63,285 bases of DNA from the NCBI RefSeq assembly GCF_004210295.1, contig NZ_SDAK01000003.1:1-63285 (forward strand). The letters run 5' to 3'. Source of the stretch: Lactococcus sp. S-13. GTDB taxonomy: Bacteria > Bacillota > Bacilli > Lactobacillales > Streptococcaceae. Of this stretch, positions 26,906 to 34,541 are shown piece after piece (position 1 is the stretch's first letter; each line of letters opens with the position of its first letter). The position numbers were made by a program, and so were the translations under genes. The notes beneath the pieces were generated by a model. The model was given only the letters and a program-made list of their open reading frames with translations. It searched no databases and was not told where the DNA came from.

Positions 26906-27007
26906 CTAATCGTCATTATCTTTCTCTTTCAACCAACGAGAAAATAGCTTGAGTGCTATTCCAACTAAGATTGGAGCAATGACGTATTTGAAGAAGTCTA
27001 GGAACAC
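26906..27007 (-). CDS. fst: Fst-family membrane toxin (par locus RNA I)
   Basis: The 33-residue peptide starts at GTG 27007 behind a perfect AGGAGGTGATTTT. It contains the Fst hallmark 'VIAPILVGIALKLFSRWL' and a charged tail (KEKDNDD). Fst peptides insert in the membrane and kill plasmid-free segregants. Here the mRNA would read leftwards from an extended -10 (TGTGATACAAT, about 27055-27065) into the shared terminator. Direct repeats overlapping the ribosome site allow RNA II to block translation. The peptide is too short for routine gene finders. Confidence 0.85.
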   Translation of the reverse strand: MFLDFFKYVIAPILVGIALKLFSRWLKEKDNDD

Positions 27008-27172
27008 AAAATCACCTCCTCTCCTAGGCGAGATTTGGGTTAAGCGCCAAAACATATTGTATCACAAGTCAAAGTATCCGCAAAGGCTCTGCCTGCGCCA
27101 GTTCTTTTAGCAGTAATGTCAGCTATTTTTATCGAGAAGTACAAGCGGAGCGACAAAAGCAATTTGAACACT

Positions 27173-27192
27173 CTCGGCACTAAAGTACCGAG
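27173..27192 (+). terminator. Hairpin terminator upstream of the repB origin
   Basis: CTCGG and CCGAG close a CACTAAAGTA loop, followed by TTTTTT. It probably insulates the origin from upstream transcription. A further inverted repeat, GCTCATATTTTGC with GCAAAATATGAGC, spans 27211-27303. Confidence 0.6.
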
Positions 27193-27563
27193 TTTTTTAA
27201 CTGGTTTTAAAAGCTCATATTTTGCGTTTTAAACGATTTTAGAATAATTTGCGGCAAATTCTAAATCCGCGGGCGTAAATCTTTAATACGAGCAAAATAT
27301 GAGCTCGTGTCGTGAGCCTTGGCGAACTTTTCCTTTTTGGCAACCTCGAAGAGTGGGGGAATTTTTGCGAATGCAAAAAGGGGGCAAAGCCCCTTAAAAT
27401 GCTTTTGGGAAAAATCGAAGATTTTTGTCATTTTAAACCTCTTTTTTCGAGGGCAAAGAATTTTAGAAAAAAGAGATTAAATCAGAGGGGTCTCTTTTAT
27501 AATTCTTTTAAACCTCTTTTAGGAAGCTGGAAAACGTTGGTACATCTGGCGTGGAACAATGTT

Positions 27564-27629
27564 TACATGACCCTCTTTGATACTCTACATGACCCTCTTT
27601 GATACTCTACATGACCCTCTTTGATACTT
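27564..27629 (+). repeat. Three 22-bp iterons of the lactococcal theta origin
   Basis: TACATGACCCTCTTTGATAC plus CTC/CTT repeats three times head to tail with a 22-bp period (27564, 27586, 27608). Degenerate copies ending TGTTTGATAC follow up to about 27740. This is the standard repB iteron cluster of lactococcal theta plasmids, directly upstream of repB. Confidence 0.9.
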
Positions 27630-27800
27630 TATTCTTTATAAGCCCTGTTTGATACACCTCATAAATCGCTTTAAATAAGCTTTTAAATGTTTATAAGCCT
27701 CGTTTGATACCGTCTATAAGCCTTGTTTGATACTTGATTTTATTTCTATATTTTAGTATTATTTTTATAAGCCCTAAGACTTATAAAGGAGTTGAGAAAT

Positions 27801-28466
27801 ATGCACGAAATAGTTCAATATCATAATGATTTTAATACTGTCCCTCTTAGAGGGTTCAATGAACGTGAAAAACGAATTGTAATGGCTCTCCTTCATGAAG
27901 TCAAAGGAAAGGACACTCAAGTTGTACAACTCGACTTTAATACTTTGCGTGGACTTGTTGGATGGGACGAAAAAAATGGAAAAAGGAATTCATCTGAATT
28001 TGTTAAGTATCTTGAAACACTATCTGAAAAAATCATGACACTTCGAGGAACTCTAAGAAGTGAGAGCGGACTAAAAGTCGTTAAATTTAGTCTATTTCCA
28101 ACATTTATTATTGACGGCGAGGACACACAAACTCTGAAAGTTTCTATAAATCCTGAATTCAAGTATCTTACAAATATTTTTGATATGTTTACTGCCTTTG
28201 AGTTAGAAGACTATAACAAAATGAGTACAAGCTATGGACAAGAACTCTATCGATTAATCAAACAATTTAGAACAACTGGCTTTTATCGAGTGAAAGTAGA
28301 AGATTTGAGGCACTTACTTTCTGTTCCAAAAAGCTACACCAATGCGGATATGGATAGAAAAGTCTTTTCTAAAACCACTATCATTGACCTTACAAATGCT
28401 TTCCCTAACTTTAAAATCAAGCAAGAGCGAGGCACAGGTCGAGGACGTCCAATCATTGGTTATACC
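27801..28466 (+). pseudogene. repB: RepB theta replication initiator (Rep_3 type), 3' truncated by IS1216
   Basis: About 222 residues of a lactococcal RepB remain: 'LRGFNEREKRIVMALLHEVK', 'LSEKIMTLRGTLRSESGLKV', 'TAFELEDYNKMSTSYGQELY'. These winged-helix segments bind iterons. The frame then runs into IS1216 copy C after 'GRGRPIIGYT'. Family members are usually about 380-390 residues, so the carboxyl domain is missing. I start at ATG 27801, ten bases after AAAGGAG. A TTG start at 27792 is too close to the site. Replication from this origin is probably lost or impaired. Confidence 0.88.
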
Positions 28467-29275
28467 GGTTCTGTTGCAAAGTTTCCCAAAAGAGTATAGA
28501 AGTCCTAGTTTAACATTTTGACTATGCTGGGATCCCCATCAGAACTTTAATTTCAGTCGACACCGAAAATCCGAAGAGCGTTCCGTTTCTTCGGTTCTTT
28601 TTGTATATTCCTCGAATAGTCTCCATGCCCTTAATCGTGGTTGAGGCAGTTCGTAAACTTCGATAAAATTTATTACGGCGCTTAATTGGACGATGGTCCT
28701 GCTCAATTAAATTATTGAGATACTTAACTGTCCGATGTTCTGTCTTGGTATATAAACCGTTAATCTGTAGCTTTCTGAATGCAGAGCTAATCGATGGTGC
28801 TTTATCGGTTACAATCACTCTAGGTTGTCCAAATTGTTTATGGAGCCGTTTTAAGAAAGCATAAGCCGCCTGAGTATCCCGTTTCTTTCGTAACCAAATG
28901 TCTAAAGTTAATCCATCAGAATCAATTGCACGATAGAGATAATGCCAACGTCCTTTAATTTTGATATAGGTTTCATCCATTTTCCACGAATAGAAGGACT
29001 GTCTATTTTTCTTCTTCCAAAGATGATAGAGGACTTTACTGTACTCTTGAACCCAGCGATAAATCGTAGTGTGACAAACATTTATTCCACGATCATACAG
29101 TAGTTCTTGAACTTCACGATAGCTCAGATTGTAACGCAGGTAGTAACCAACAGCGACAATAATCACATCTTTTTGAAATTGTTTCCCTTTGAAATGATCC
29201 ATCTGTCTACCCTCACTCTCGTTTTCTTACATTTTACAATAAATCAGGAGTTATGGGGAACTTTGCAACAGAACC
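28467..29275 (-). mobile_element. IS1216-type element, copy C (IS6 family)
   Basis: The 809-bp element is bounded by GGTTCTGTTGCAAAGTTTCCC and its partner. The flanks GTTATACC and TTATTTTC differ. It is the inverse of copy B. The two copies face each other around a 3840-bp segment (24627-28466) that homologous recombination could invert. Confidence 0.95.
28522..29202 (-). CDS. IS1216-type transposase, copy C
   Basis: The 226-residue IS6 transposase is identical to copy B, with intact DDE residues. Transcription is leftward, into the truncated repB from its 3' side, so read-through would give antisense RNA to repB. Confidence 0.96.
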   Translation of the reverse strand: MDHFKGKQFQKDVIIVAVGYYLRYNLSYREVQELLYDRGINVCHTTIYRWVQEYSKVLYHLWKKKNRQSFYSWKMDETYIKIKGRWHYLYRAIDSDGLTLDIWLRKKRDTQAAYAFLKRLHKQFGQPRVIVTDKAPSISSAFRKLQINGLYTKTEHRTVKYLNNLIEQDHRPIKRRNKFYRSLRTASTTIKGMETIRGIYKKNRRNGTLFGFSVSTEIKVLMGIPA

Positions 29276-29319
29276 TTATTTTCTTTGTTCCCACGAATCA
29301 ATTTTTCGTGTAATCCAAC

Positions 29320-29631
29320 CTACATTCCAATCGCTGCGAGCGCTTGCTCTGCATATATTGATGCAACACTTGCCTTTGAAGAATTGTTGAAATCATCTAT
29401 GGACACTTCAGCTATTCCATCTGATATTTCTGTCAGTGCCTTTTTCATGGCTTCGTTATCTTTTTTGAGCTTTTCAACTTCTCTTTCGGCAGCTAATTTT
29501 TCTTGATGAAGCTGCACAAATTCTGAAGCAGTGACTAGCTGCATTTTTTCGTCTCTAATTTTCTGAATCGAATCTGACTTATAAGCTTTAAGATAATTCT
29601 CTAAACAATCTTTTACAGTTCCTTCTGCCAT
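29320..29631 (-). CDS. Coiled-coil hypothetical protein
   Basis: The 103-residue protein has a strong coiled coil at about residues 40-72 (HQEKLAAEREVEKLKKDNEA) and a small carboxyl helix ending AEQALAAIGM. The start ATG at 29631 has GAGGG upstream. No family was recognised. It is the last gene of a leftward set (tRNA-like RNAs, zinc ribbon, this gene) downstream of the repressor-controlled promoter at 30.47 kb. Confidence 0.6.
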   Translation of the reverse strand: MAEGTVKDCLENYLKAYKSDSIQKIRDEKMQLVTASEFVQLHQEKLAAEREVEKLKKDNEAMKKALTEISDGIAEVSIDDFNNSSKASVASIYAEQALAAIGM

Positions 29632-29644
29632 AAATAATCCCTCT

Positions 29645-29800
29645 TTATTTTCTACTGCACTCCAAGCATTGGGTCACATGACCTCTTGTTTCTGTGATCT
29701 CACTCTCTTTTTTACCCTTCTGACAATATTGACAAATGTTTTGATAGCTTGGTAACTGATGAATTTGACCGCATTCCTTACACGTTTTATCCCCTTTCAT
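29645..29800 (-). CDS. Small zinc-ribbon protein
   Basis: The 51-residue protein begins at ATG 29800, chosen because TTGGAGGC lies 6 nt upstream. A longer frame up to 30049 runs back through the tRNA-like region and lacks a site. Cysteine pairs C-x-x-C near residues 6-9 and 24-27, plus C-x-x-C near 46-49, suggest one or two zinc knuckles. Its stop is 14 bp from the next gene. Function is unknown. Confidence 0.55.
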   Translation of the reverse strand: MKGDKTCKECGQIHQLPSYQNICQYCQKGKKESEITETRGHVTQCLECSRK

Positions 29801-29984
29801 TGATTGCCTCCAATTGTATTCTAAAAACCGCATTAACGGAAAAACCCTATCCTCATTTAAAGAGAATAGAGTGCTTATCATCAGCAAGAACTGCTTCGCT
29901 AATTTAGATCCCCATATCTCCCGTATGATATCAATGCCACTTATTTTAAATTTGACATTAGGATAAATTAAATTTGTTTTGAAT

Positions 29985-30060
29985 AGCACTGACAGGAGTC
30001 GAACCTGCGATAAACTATATACGGGATGTTTATAGAATATCATTACCAATAATCAGTGCT
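29985..30060 (-). ncRNA. tRNA-like sequence TLS1
   Basis: The 76-nt minus-strand sequence is closed by a perfect 7-bp acceptor-like stem (AGCACTG/CAGTGCT). It has a canonical T-arm (GCAGG, loop TTCGACT, CCTGT with one G-T pair) and a D-loop-like TTGGTAA with the GG pair. The middle is abnormal: CTATA/TATAG would enclose an 11-nt loop instead of seven, so no credible anticodon is defined. The discriminator base is A and no CCA is encoded. It may be an eroded tRNA or a structured RNA that keeps the tRNA elbow. Confidence 0.6.
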
Positions 30061-30100
30061 GCCTTTAGCAATTGCTAACTTCTAGGGAAGCCCTAGAAAT

Positions 30101-30159
30101 GCCTATCAGAGGAGTTGAACCTCTTTGTGATCCGTTGTTCCCAAGTGAACGTGACAGGT
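30101..30159 (-). ncRNA. tRNA-like sequence TLS2
   Basis: The 59-nt minus-strand sequence has acceptor-like arms ACCTGTC/GATAGGC (five standard pairs, one G-T, one mismatch). The T-arm is perfect (AGAGG, TTCAACT, CCTCT). A single hairpin GTTC/GAAC stands where the D-arm belongs. The anticodon arm is essentially absent. Between TLS2 and TLS1 lie two further hairpins, TTCTAGGG/CCCTAGAA and TTAGCAATTGCTAA. Confidence 0.5.
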
Positions 30160-30463
30160 GTTTAAGCCATGTTTAAGTAAATTATAAAGTAAGGGGTATG
30201 GTTTAATGGATAAAAATGTTATAATGAGGGTTGGTATTATAAGAGAAATAGTACTCTAATTTTAGCTTTTATCATCTAAAAATAGGCTATTTTTATCCAT
30301 TACTCTTGATTTCTTGTTTAAACAAGAGTTGAGAGTTTTTTTGTGAATTCCAAATATTATGGATTTCGCTTTTTAAAGGTACCATAAAGCTTGATAGGGA
30401 AAGTGTTGTTCGGGTTTTTTTAAATGCTTAGTAACAAGAAGTTTTCTTTTTCCCCTGTGAATA

Positions 30464-30493
30464 TATAATACGACTTTAAGTCGTGTTTGTCAA
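30464..30493. promoter_or_regulatory. Overlapping divergent promoters with a 15-bp operator palindrome
   Basis: Leftward: TTGACA (30493-30488), 17 bp, TATTAT (30470-30465), a near-consensus promoter aimed at the tRNA-like cluster. Rightward: TATAAT (30464-30469) with TTTTCT 16 bp upstream, serving the repressor gene. ACGACTTTAAGTCGT (30470-30484) fills the leftward spacer and abuts the rightward -10, so a bound repressor would block both. That it is the operator of the adjacent repressor is inference. Confidence 0.75.
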
Positions 30494-30521
30494 GCGGTAA
30501 TTCGAAAATTTGAGGTAAAAA

Positions 30522-31277
30522 ATGAATTTTTCAACTAGACTAAGAGAATTAAGGAAAAAAAAGGGGTTAACTCAATCTGAACTAGCAAAAAAATTAAATG
30601 TTACATATCGGGCAATCCAGAAGTACGAATCTGGTGAGGGCAAGCCTAGAAATACAAACCTTGTTGCCTTAGCGAAAATCTTTGACGTAAGTGTCAGTTA
30701 TCTTTTAGGTGAAACAAATGTTAATCCAAAATTTTCCATTGCTGAAGTAATGGAAGAATTAAATGAGCAACGTCAAGAAAAAACTTATAAGTTTGCCAAA
30801 AAACAACTTACCGAACAAAACGAAGAAAATAAAATTGTTCAATTAAGTAATTCATTGATTCCCTATGAAGTCGAGGAAGAACAAGCCTTGTCGGCAGGTA
30901 TGGGGGAAGCCTATACAGACGAAGTTAGTAAGGAAATCGTCTATTGGAACAAACAAGTGAAGCATGATCGTTCAGTCGTTATTAGGGGCAATTCAATGGA
31001 ACCTGATTATCACTATGGAGATGTTGCCCTGATCTGTTATCAAGATTCAGTGGACGTCCCTGGTGGGATATATGCGGTAGATGACATCGAGAGAGGTTTG
31101 GCTTACATCAAATCTGTTTTTGTCGAAGACAAATACATTCGATTAGTTTCTTTGAACGACTCAGAAGACATCGAAGGCAATAGATTATTCCCTGATATTC
31201 TTTTGCCAAGAAATGAAAACACAAGGATAATTGGAAAAGTTGTAGAAGCTTTTACGCCAATTAAAAAAGAGTATTAA
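30522..31277 (+). CDS. LexA/HdiR-like repressor (HTH_XRE plus S24 peptidase domain)
   Basis: The 251-residue protein has an XRE helix-turn-helix at about residues 8-62 (LTQSELAKKLNVTYRAIQKY). A linker contains the Ala-Gly self-cleavage candidate in 'LSAGMGE' near residue 126. The S24 catalytic pair is Ser in 'VIRGNSMEPDYHYGD' near 163 and Lys in 'LAYIKSV' near 199. This is the organisation of lactococcal HdiR and phage CI repressors, which RecA inactivates after DNA damage. The uvrX/yolD remnant at 35.5-36.2 kb is a typical target of such a regulator. The start ATG follows TTTGAGG. Confidence 0.88.
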   Translation: MNFSTRLRELRKKKGLTQSELAKKLNVTYRAIQKYESGEGKPRNTNLVALAKIFDVSVSYLLGETNVNPKFSIAEVMEELNEQRQEKTYKFAKKQLTEQNEENKIVQLSNSLIPYEVEEEQALSAGMGEAYTDEVSKEIVYWNKQVKHDRSVVIRGNSMEPDYHYGDVALICYQDSVDVPGGIYAVDDIERGLAYIKSVFVEDKYIRLVSLNDSEDIEGNRLFPDILLPRNENTRIIGKVVEAFTPIKKEY

Positions 31278-31281
31278 AAAA

Positions 31282-31318
31282 GTGAAAATCAACAAATCTT
31301 TTAAGCGTTGATTTTCAC
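31282..31318. terminator. Terminator after the repressor gene
   Basis: GTGAAAATCAAC and GTTGATTTTCAC form a 12-bp stem flanked by A and T runs, 5 bp after the stop codon; it is probably bidirectional. Confidence 0.85.
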
Positions 31319-31392
31319 TTTTTTATTCTTGTTATTCATTATGTTTTTAAACCCTTTGAAGGATTAGCAGACCAACAACGATGAGAGTTATC

Positions 31393-31590
31393 TTAGAGCT
31401 CTTCTTCTAACTTTTCTTTATCAGATTTTTTTGTAGTTGGTTTCCATATTTTTTCTTCAGGTAACATATTGCTAGTAATATCTCTATACGCTTCTTTAAT
31501 TCCACTTTTTACAGCCCATTTGATAACAAAGTATAAAGTAACAAAAAATATAAAACCACTTCCACCGCTAAGACCTAAATTTTCCCACAT
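31393..31590 (-). CDS. Small single-span membrane protein
   Basis: The 65-residue protein has one transmembrane helix at about residues 10-30 (GSGFIFFVTLYFVIKWAV) and a charged cytoplasmic tail (KKSDKEKLEEEL). The start at ATG 31590 is supported by AGAGGAG. It resembles DUF6019-type small proteins that recur beside plasmid rep genes, though I could not confirm the family. It follows repA in the same direction. Confidence 0.6.
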   Translation of the reverse strand: MWENLGLSGGSGFIFFVTLYFVIKWAVKSGIKEAYRDITSNMLPEEKIWKPTTKKSDKEKLEEEL

Positions 31591-31620
31591 GATATCTCCT
31601 CTTTCAAATTCAATTTATAA

Positions 31621-32808
31621 TTAAATACTAGCCTTCAATTTTTTTTGAGCTTCAAGCTTAATTTCCTCAAGATAAGCTAATTCTTCTTGACTTGTTTTAT
31701 TCTCATAATCAGGTTCAGACCAATCAAAGCCTTTGCTATCTTGCTCAGCTCCATCTTTTTGTCCTAAAAAATCTTGGTGTGTCTGATTATTCCAGTATTC
31801 AGAAAACATATTTTTCATCGAACCGAAAAGGTAATTCTCAAAATTTGTGATATTTTTTTCTTTCGTTCTAATCACGTTAAAATAGCGTCTCAGCGTGTTT
31901 AGTAACTTTTCTTGTAATTCTGGTTCTTCAAGGACGAAGTAAACACCAACAGCCTCATTTTCCTTGCATACAGCATTCTTAGCATTCAGAATTATCCCAA
32001 TTGTTTTTCTAAGTTGCTGAGGCGAGTTACACCACATTTGAAGTAAGTTGATAGCTTCTTCGCTAAGAAATAAATCGTGAGTTCCTTCTTTGAGGAACTT
32101 TTTAGAATTTTTAACCAAGTCTTGATTTTGGGCTTTAATTTGAGCAGCTGAAAAATTAGAAAAAGAAAAATCTAGTTCTTGAGTATCTTTAATATTATCT
32201 AAAGAGGTATCTAAAGAGTCTTTATATAGATTTAGTGCAGAATTTGCACCTCCGCTTGTACCAAGGGGTTGAGGGGGTTCTTCAACGTAACTATACGGAA
32301 GTGCAGAATTTGCACTTCCGCTTGTACCAAGGGTTTGAACGAAGTTCTGCGGAAGTGCAGAATTTGCACTTCCGCTTGTACCAAGGGTTTGAGGGCTTTT
32401 TTTATCATAATCGCCTCGCAAATATACATCAGTAGCACTAACTTCTAATTCAGCTAAGTAAAGTCGGTTCGGCTCATTTTTCCCACTTTTCGGATTAAAA
32501 CCCATTTTCTTTTGGAGTAAGAGATTTGCACTTTCTAATTCTTTTTTGATGTTAATTACTGTACGAGGAGAAACATCTAACAGATCAGCCAGTTCTTGGT
32601 TCGTAAAAATGAAATAGACATTACCAGATTCATCGATCCAATTATTCTTGAGAGAATATTCTTCACGATCCATAAGAACCATGTATGCTGCTTTCGCACT
32701 GAGAGATAAATTTTTCTTGTATTTTTTACTGTAATATAGTACTTTAGGAAATTGAAAAAAAAGTTCTTTATATCGATTGTCAGCTTTTCTAAAATTAAAA
32801 GTAGTCAA
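31621..32808 (-). CDS. repA: RepA_N-family plasmid replication initiator
   Basis: The 395-residue protein has an amino-terminal RepA_N winged-helix domain: 'FQFPKVLYYSKKYKKNLSLS', 'NGN/DESGNVYFIFTNQELADLL', 'SPRTVINIKKELESANLL'. The middle carries three copies of a 'LGTSGSANSAL'-type peptide encoded by the DNA iterons. The carboxyl half is a host-adaptation domain. In RepA_N plasmids the origin lies inside repA, as seen here. It is divergent from parA across AT-rich repeats. As the only full-length initiator of a large-plasmid type here, it probably drives replication. Confidence 0.9.
   Translation of the reverse strand: MTTFNFRKADNRYKELFFQFPKVLYYSKKYKKNLSLSAKAAYMVLMDREEYSLKNNWIDESGNVYFIFTNQELADLLDVSPRTVINIKKELESANLLLQKKMGFNPKSGKNEPNRLYLAELEVSATDVYLRGDYDKKSPQTLGTSGSANSALPQNFVQTLGTSGSANSALPYSYVEEPPQPLGTSGGANSALNLYKDSLDTSLDNIKDTQELDFSFSNFSAAQIKAQNQDLVKNSKKFLKEGTHDLFLSEEAINLLQMWCNSPQQLRKTIGIILNAKNAVCKENEAVGVYFVLEEPELQEKLLNTLRRYFNVIRTKEKNITNFENYLFGSMKNMFSEYWNNQTHQDFLGQKDGAEQDSKGFDWSEPDYENKTSQEELAYLEEIKLEAQKKLKASI
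32235..32393. repeat. oriV iterons inside repA
   Basis: GTGCAGAATTTGCAC followed by (T/C)TCCGCTTGTACCAAGG recurs at 32235, 32301 and 32355. Spacings of 66 and 54 bp keep the reading frame. Each unit contains its own inverted repeat (GTGCA/TGCAC). The position in the middle of repA matches the known origin location of RepA_N plasmids. Confidence 0.85.
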
Positions 32809-32875
32809 AATAACAATTCCTTTCTGTGATGTTTCTCGTTAGCAATAGCATAACAAAAAAAACATCAAATTTCAA

Positions 32876-33200
32876 ATAGTTTTTTAAGGTATAGAAATAT
32901 AGATATTAGTAAATTAGTAATTATCTCTATTTCTATATTTAAAAAAATACTAATTTACTAATATCTATAAAACGACGAGCAGAAATACTTTAGGCAATGC
33001 ATTTATACAAGTAATATCTATATATAGATAAATAGATATTAGTGAATATAGTAATATCAATATTTAGAAATATAGATATTTACTAATCTGCCAAAGACAA
33101 CTATTTTGTTTAAAAACAGTAGTGTGGGGAGGTTAGATAGGAATATGGATAAAATACTAATATGTAAATATAGATATTTCTATATTTACATATTAGTATA
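32876..33200. repeat. Centromere-like AT-rich repeats between repA and parA
   Basis: The motif ATAGATATTAGTAAAT and variants occur many times on both strands. They include an inverted repeat pair around 32888-32968 and the palindromic block TAAATATAGA/TCTATATTTA near 33162-33192. The block overlaps the parA promoter (TATAAT at about 33209-33214). A further copy pair lies at 34426-34480, after parB. Binding by the small ParB-like protein, for partition and autoregulation, is inferred. Confidence 0.75.
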
Positions 33201-33234
33201 GTTGTGTTATAATATAAATAACAAGGAGGCAAGC

Positions 33235-34083
33235 ATGGAAGAATTAAATCAGGCAAAACAATTGCTAAAAGAACGCAAGAAAGCTGTCACTATTATTATT
33301 GGTAATCAAAAAGGAGGAGTTGGTAAAACAACAAATACTTACTTAATTGCTTATACACTTTCGAAGTTAGGGATTAAAACATTAGTGTGTGATCTTGATC
33401 CTCAATCAAACTCTACTAAAGCACTAATGCTTACAAAATCTCAGAATAGTAATGAAATAATGACTATTGATAAGACTTTGATGTGGGGAGTCCAACAACG
33501 TAACTTAAAAGATTTACCAGTGCCAATTATTGAAAACCTTGATTTATTACCAAGTTATATTGATTTTGAAGACTTTGCAAAGTATTTATATAAAAATACT
33601 AGTACAGAATATGAAGAAACTCATTTATTAGAGCCATTGTTTGAGCCGCTAAAAGAAGATTATGACATAATACTAATTGACGTTCCACCTTTAAGTATTG
33701 AGGTAACAAGCAATGCTGTTATGTTTAGTGATTATGTTCTTATCTCATTGCAAACTCAGGATGATAGCATGACAGGAGCAGTTGAATATATTAAAACATT
33801 AGTTAAGCTGAAGATGAAATATGACCTTGGTATAGAGGTGCTTGGTGCCTTGCCGATGCTATCAAATAGTAGAGGTTCAGTGGATAAACTAATTATTGAG
33901 TCAGCAAAAGAAGAGTGGGGGGAAGATCTTGTTTTTGAAACTGTAATTCCTCAAATGGAACGGATAAAGCGATTTAGTATAAATGGTATAACTGATGAAG
34001 ACCGTTTTGACCGAAAAGTTCTTGAAATGTATGAAAAAGTTGTTTCAGAAATGCTATCTAAGCTTATAGAATTTGAAGAATAG
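33235..34083 (+). CDS. parA: ParA-type partition ATPase
   Basis: The 282-residue deviant Walker ATPase has motif A 'GNQKGGVGKTT' near residue 23, A' 'VCDLDPQSNSTK' near 53, and B 'DIILIDVPPLS' near 147. I start at ATG 33235, five bases after AAGGAGG. The longer frame from 33202 has no ribosome site. It segregates plasmid copies together with the downstream ParB-like protein and the flanking repeats. There is no amino-terminal helix-turn-helix, so regulation is probably by the small partner. Confidence 0.93.
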   Translation: MEELNQAKQLLKERKKAVTIIIGNQKGGVGKTTNTYLIAYTLSKLGIKTLVCDLDPQSNSTKALMLTKSQNSNEIMTIDKTLMWGVQQRNLKDLPVPIIENLDLLPSYIDFEDFAKYLYKNTSTEYEETHLLEPLFEPLKEDYDIILIDVPPLSIEVTSNAVMFSDYVLISLQTQDDSMTGAVEYIKTLVKLKMKYDLGIEVLGALPMLSNSRGSVDKLIIESAKEEWGEDLVFETVIPQMERIKRFSINGITDEDRFDRKVLEMYEKVVSEMLSKLIEFEE

Positions 34084-34100
34084 AAGAGAGGAAATTTAAT

Positions 34101-34400
34101 ATGGTAAGAAAAGGATTATTAGAACGCAAAGTTGAAGGAGCAATATCTCCAAATCAAAAGTTTGAAAGTGAGGCAAATATCAATATTGTAAAACCAGAAA
34201 AAAAACAGAAAAACCAATTTAAAAATCAAAAAGTTACTCTCAAAATTTCAGATGATATTAAAACAAGTTTGGAAGCAATAAAAGTATTGCAAAAATTGAA
34301 ATTTGATTATGAAGCAATTCAGTTTTTGATTGATGATTTCACTCAAAACCTGAGTGCAGATGAAAAACGCAGGTACTCTGTTTTAAAAGATAATCTCTAA
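34101..34400 (+). CDS. Small ParB-like centromere-binding partner
   Basis: The 99-residue basic protein follows parA by 17 bp with AGAGAGG before ATG. The amino part is unstructured and Lys-rich. The carboxyl half (KVTLKISDDIKTSLEAIKVL..., YEAIQFLIDDF) has the strand-helix-helix order of ribbon-helix-helix proteins (as in the small PrgO/ParR-type partners). It probably binds the ATAGATATTAGT repeats on both sides of the operon. Confidence 0.75.
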   Translation: MVRKGLLERKVEGAISPNQKFESEANINIVKPEKKQKNQFKNQKVTLKISDDIKTSLEAIKVLQKLKFDYEAIQFLIDDFTQNLSADEKRRYSVLKDNL

Positions 34401-34425
34401 GAGTGGTATAAAAACATTATTTGAA

Positions 34426-34480
34426 AATAGAAATATAGATATTAGTATATTGGCGAATATCTATATTTCTATATTTTTTT
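34426..34480. terminator. Palindromic block after parB (terminator and repeat copy)
   Basis: AAATATAGATATT and AATATCTATATTT with a T run follow the parB stop. The same motif as the upstream centromere-like repeats is used, so it may combine termination and ParB binding. Confidence 0.55.
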
Positions 34481-34541
34481 TAAAACAAAGAGTATTGAAG
34501 TATGAGTCAAATGCTCAATAAATAATAAGGAATCTCTGAAT

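Noticed and set aside
29645..30049. 134-codon minus-strand gene reaching back to 30049
   Set aside because: Its first 83 codons run through the tRNA-like region, and its composition is unlike the rest. A clear ribosome site supports a start at 29800 instead.
29985..30060. Functional tRNA gene
   Set aside because: Acceptor and T-arms fit, but the anticodon stem encloses an 11-nt loop and no standard anticodon can be read. I list it as tRNA-like only.
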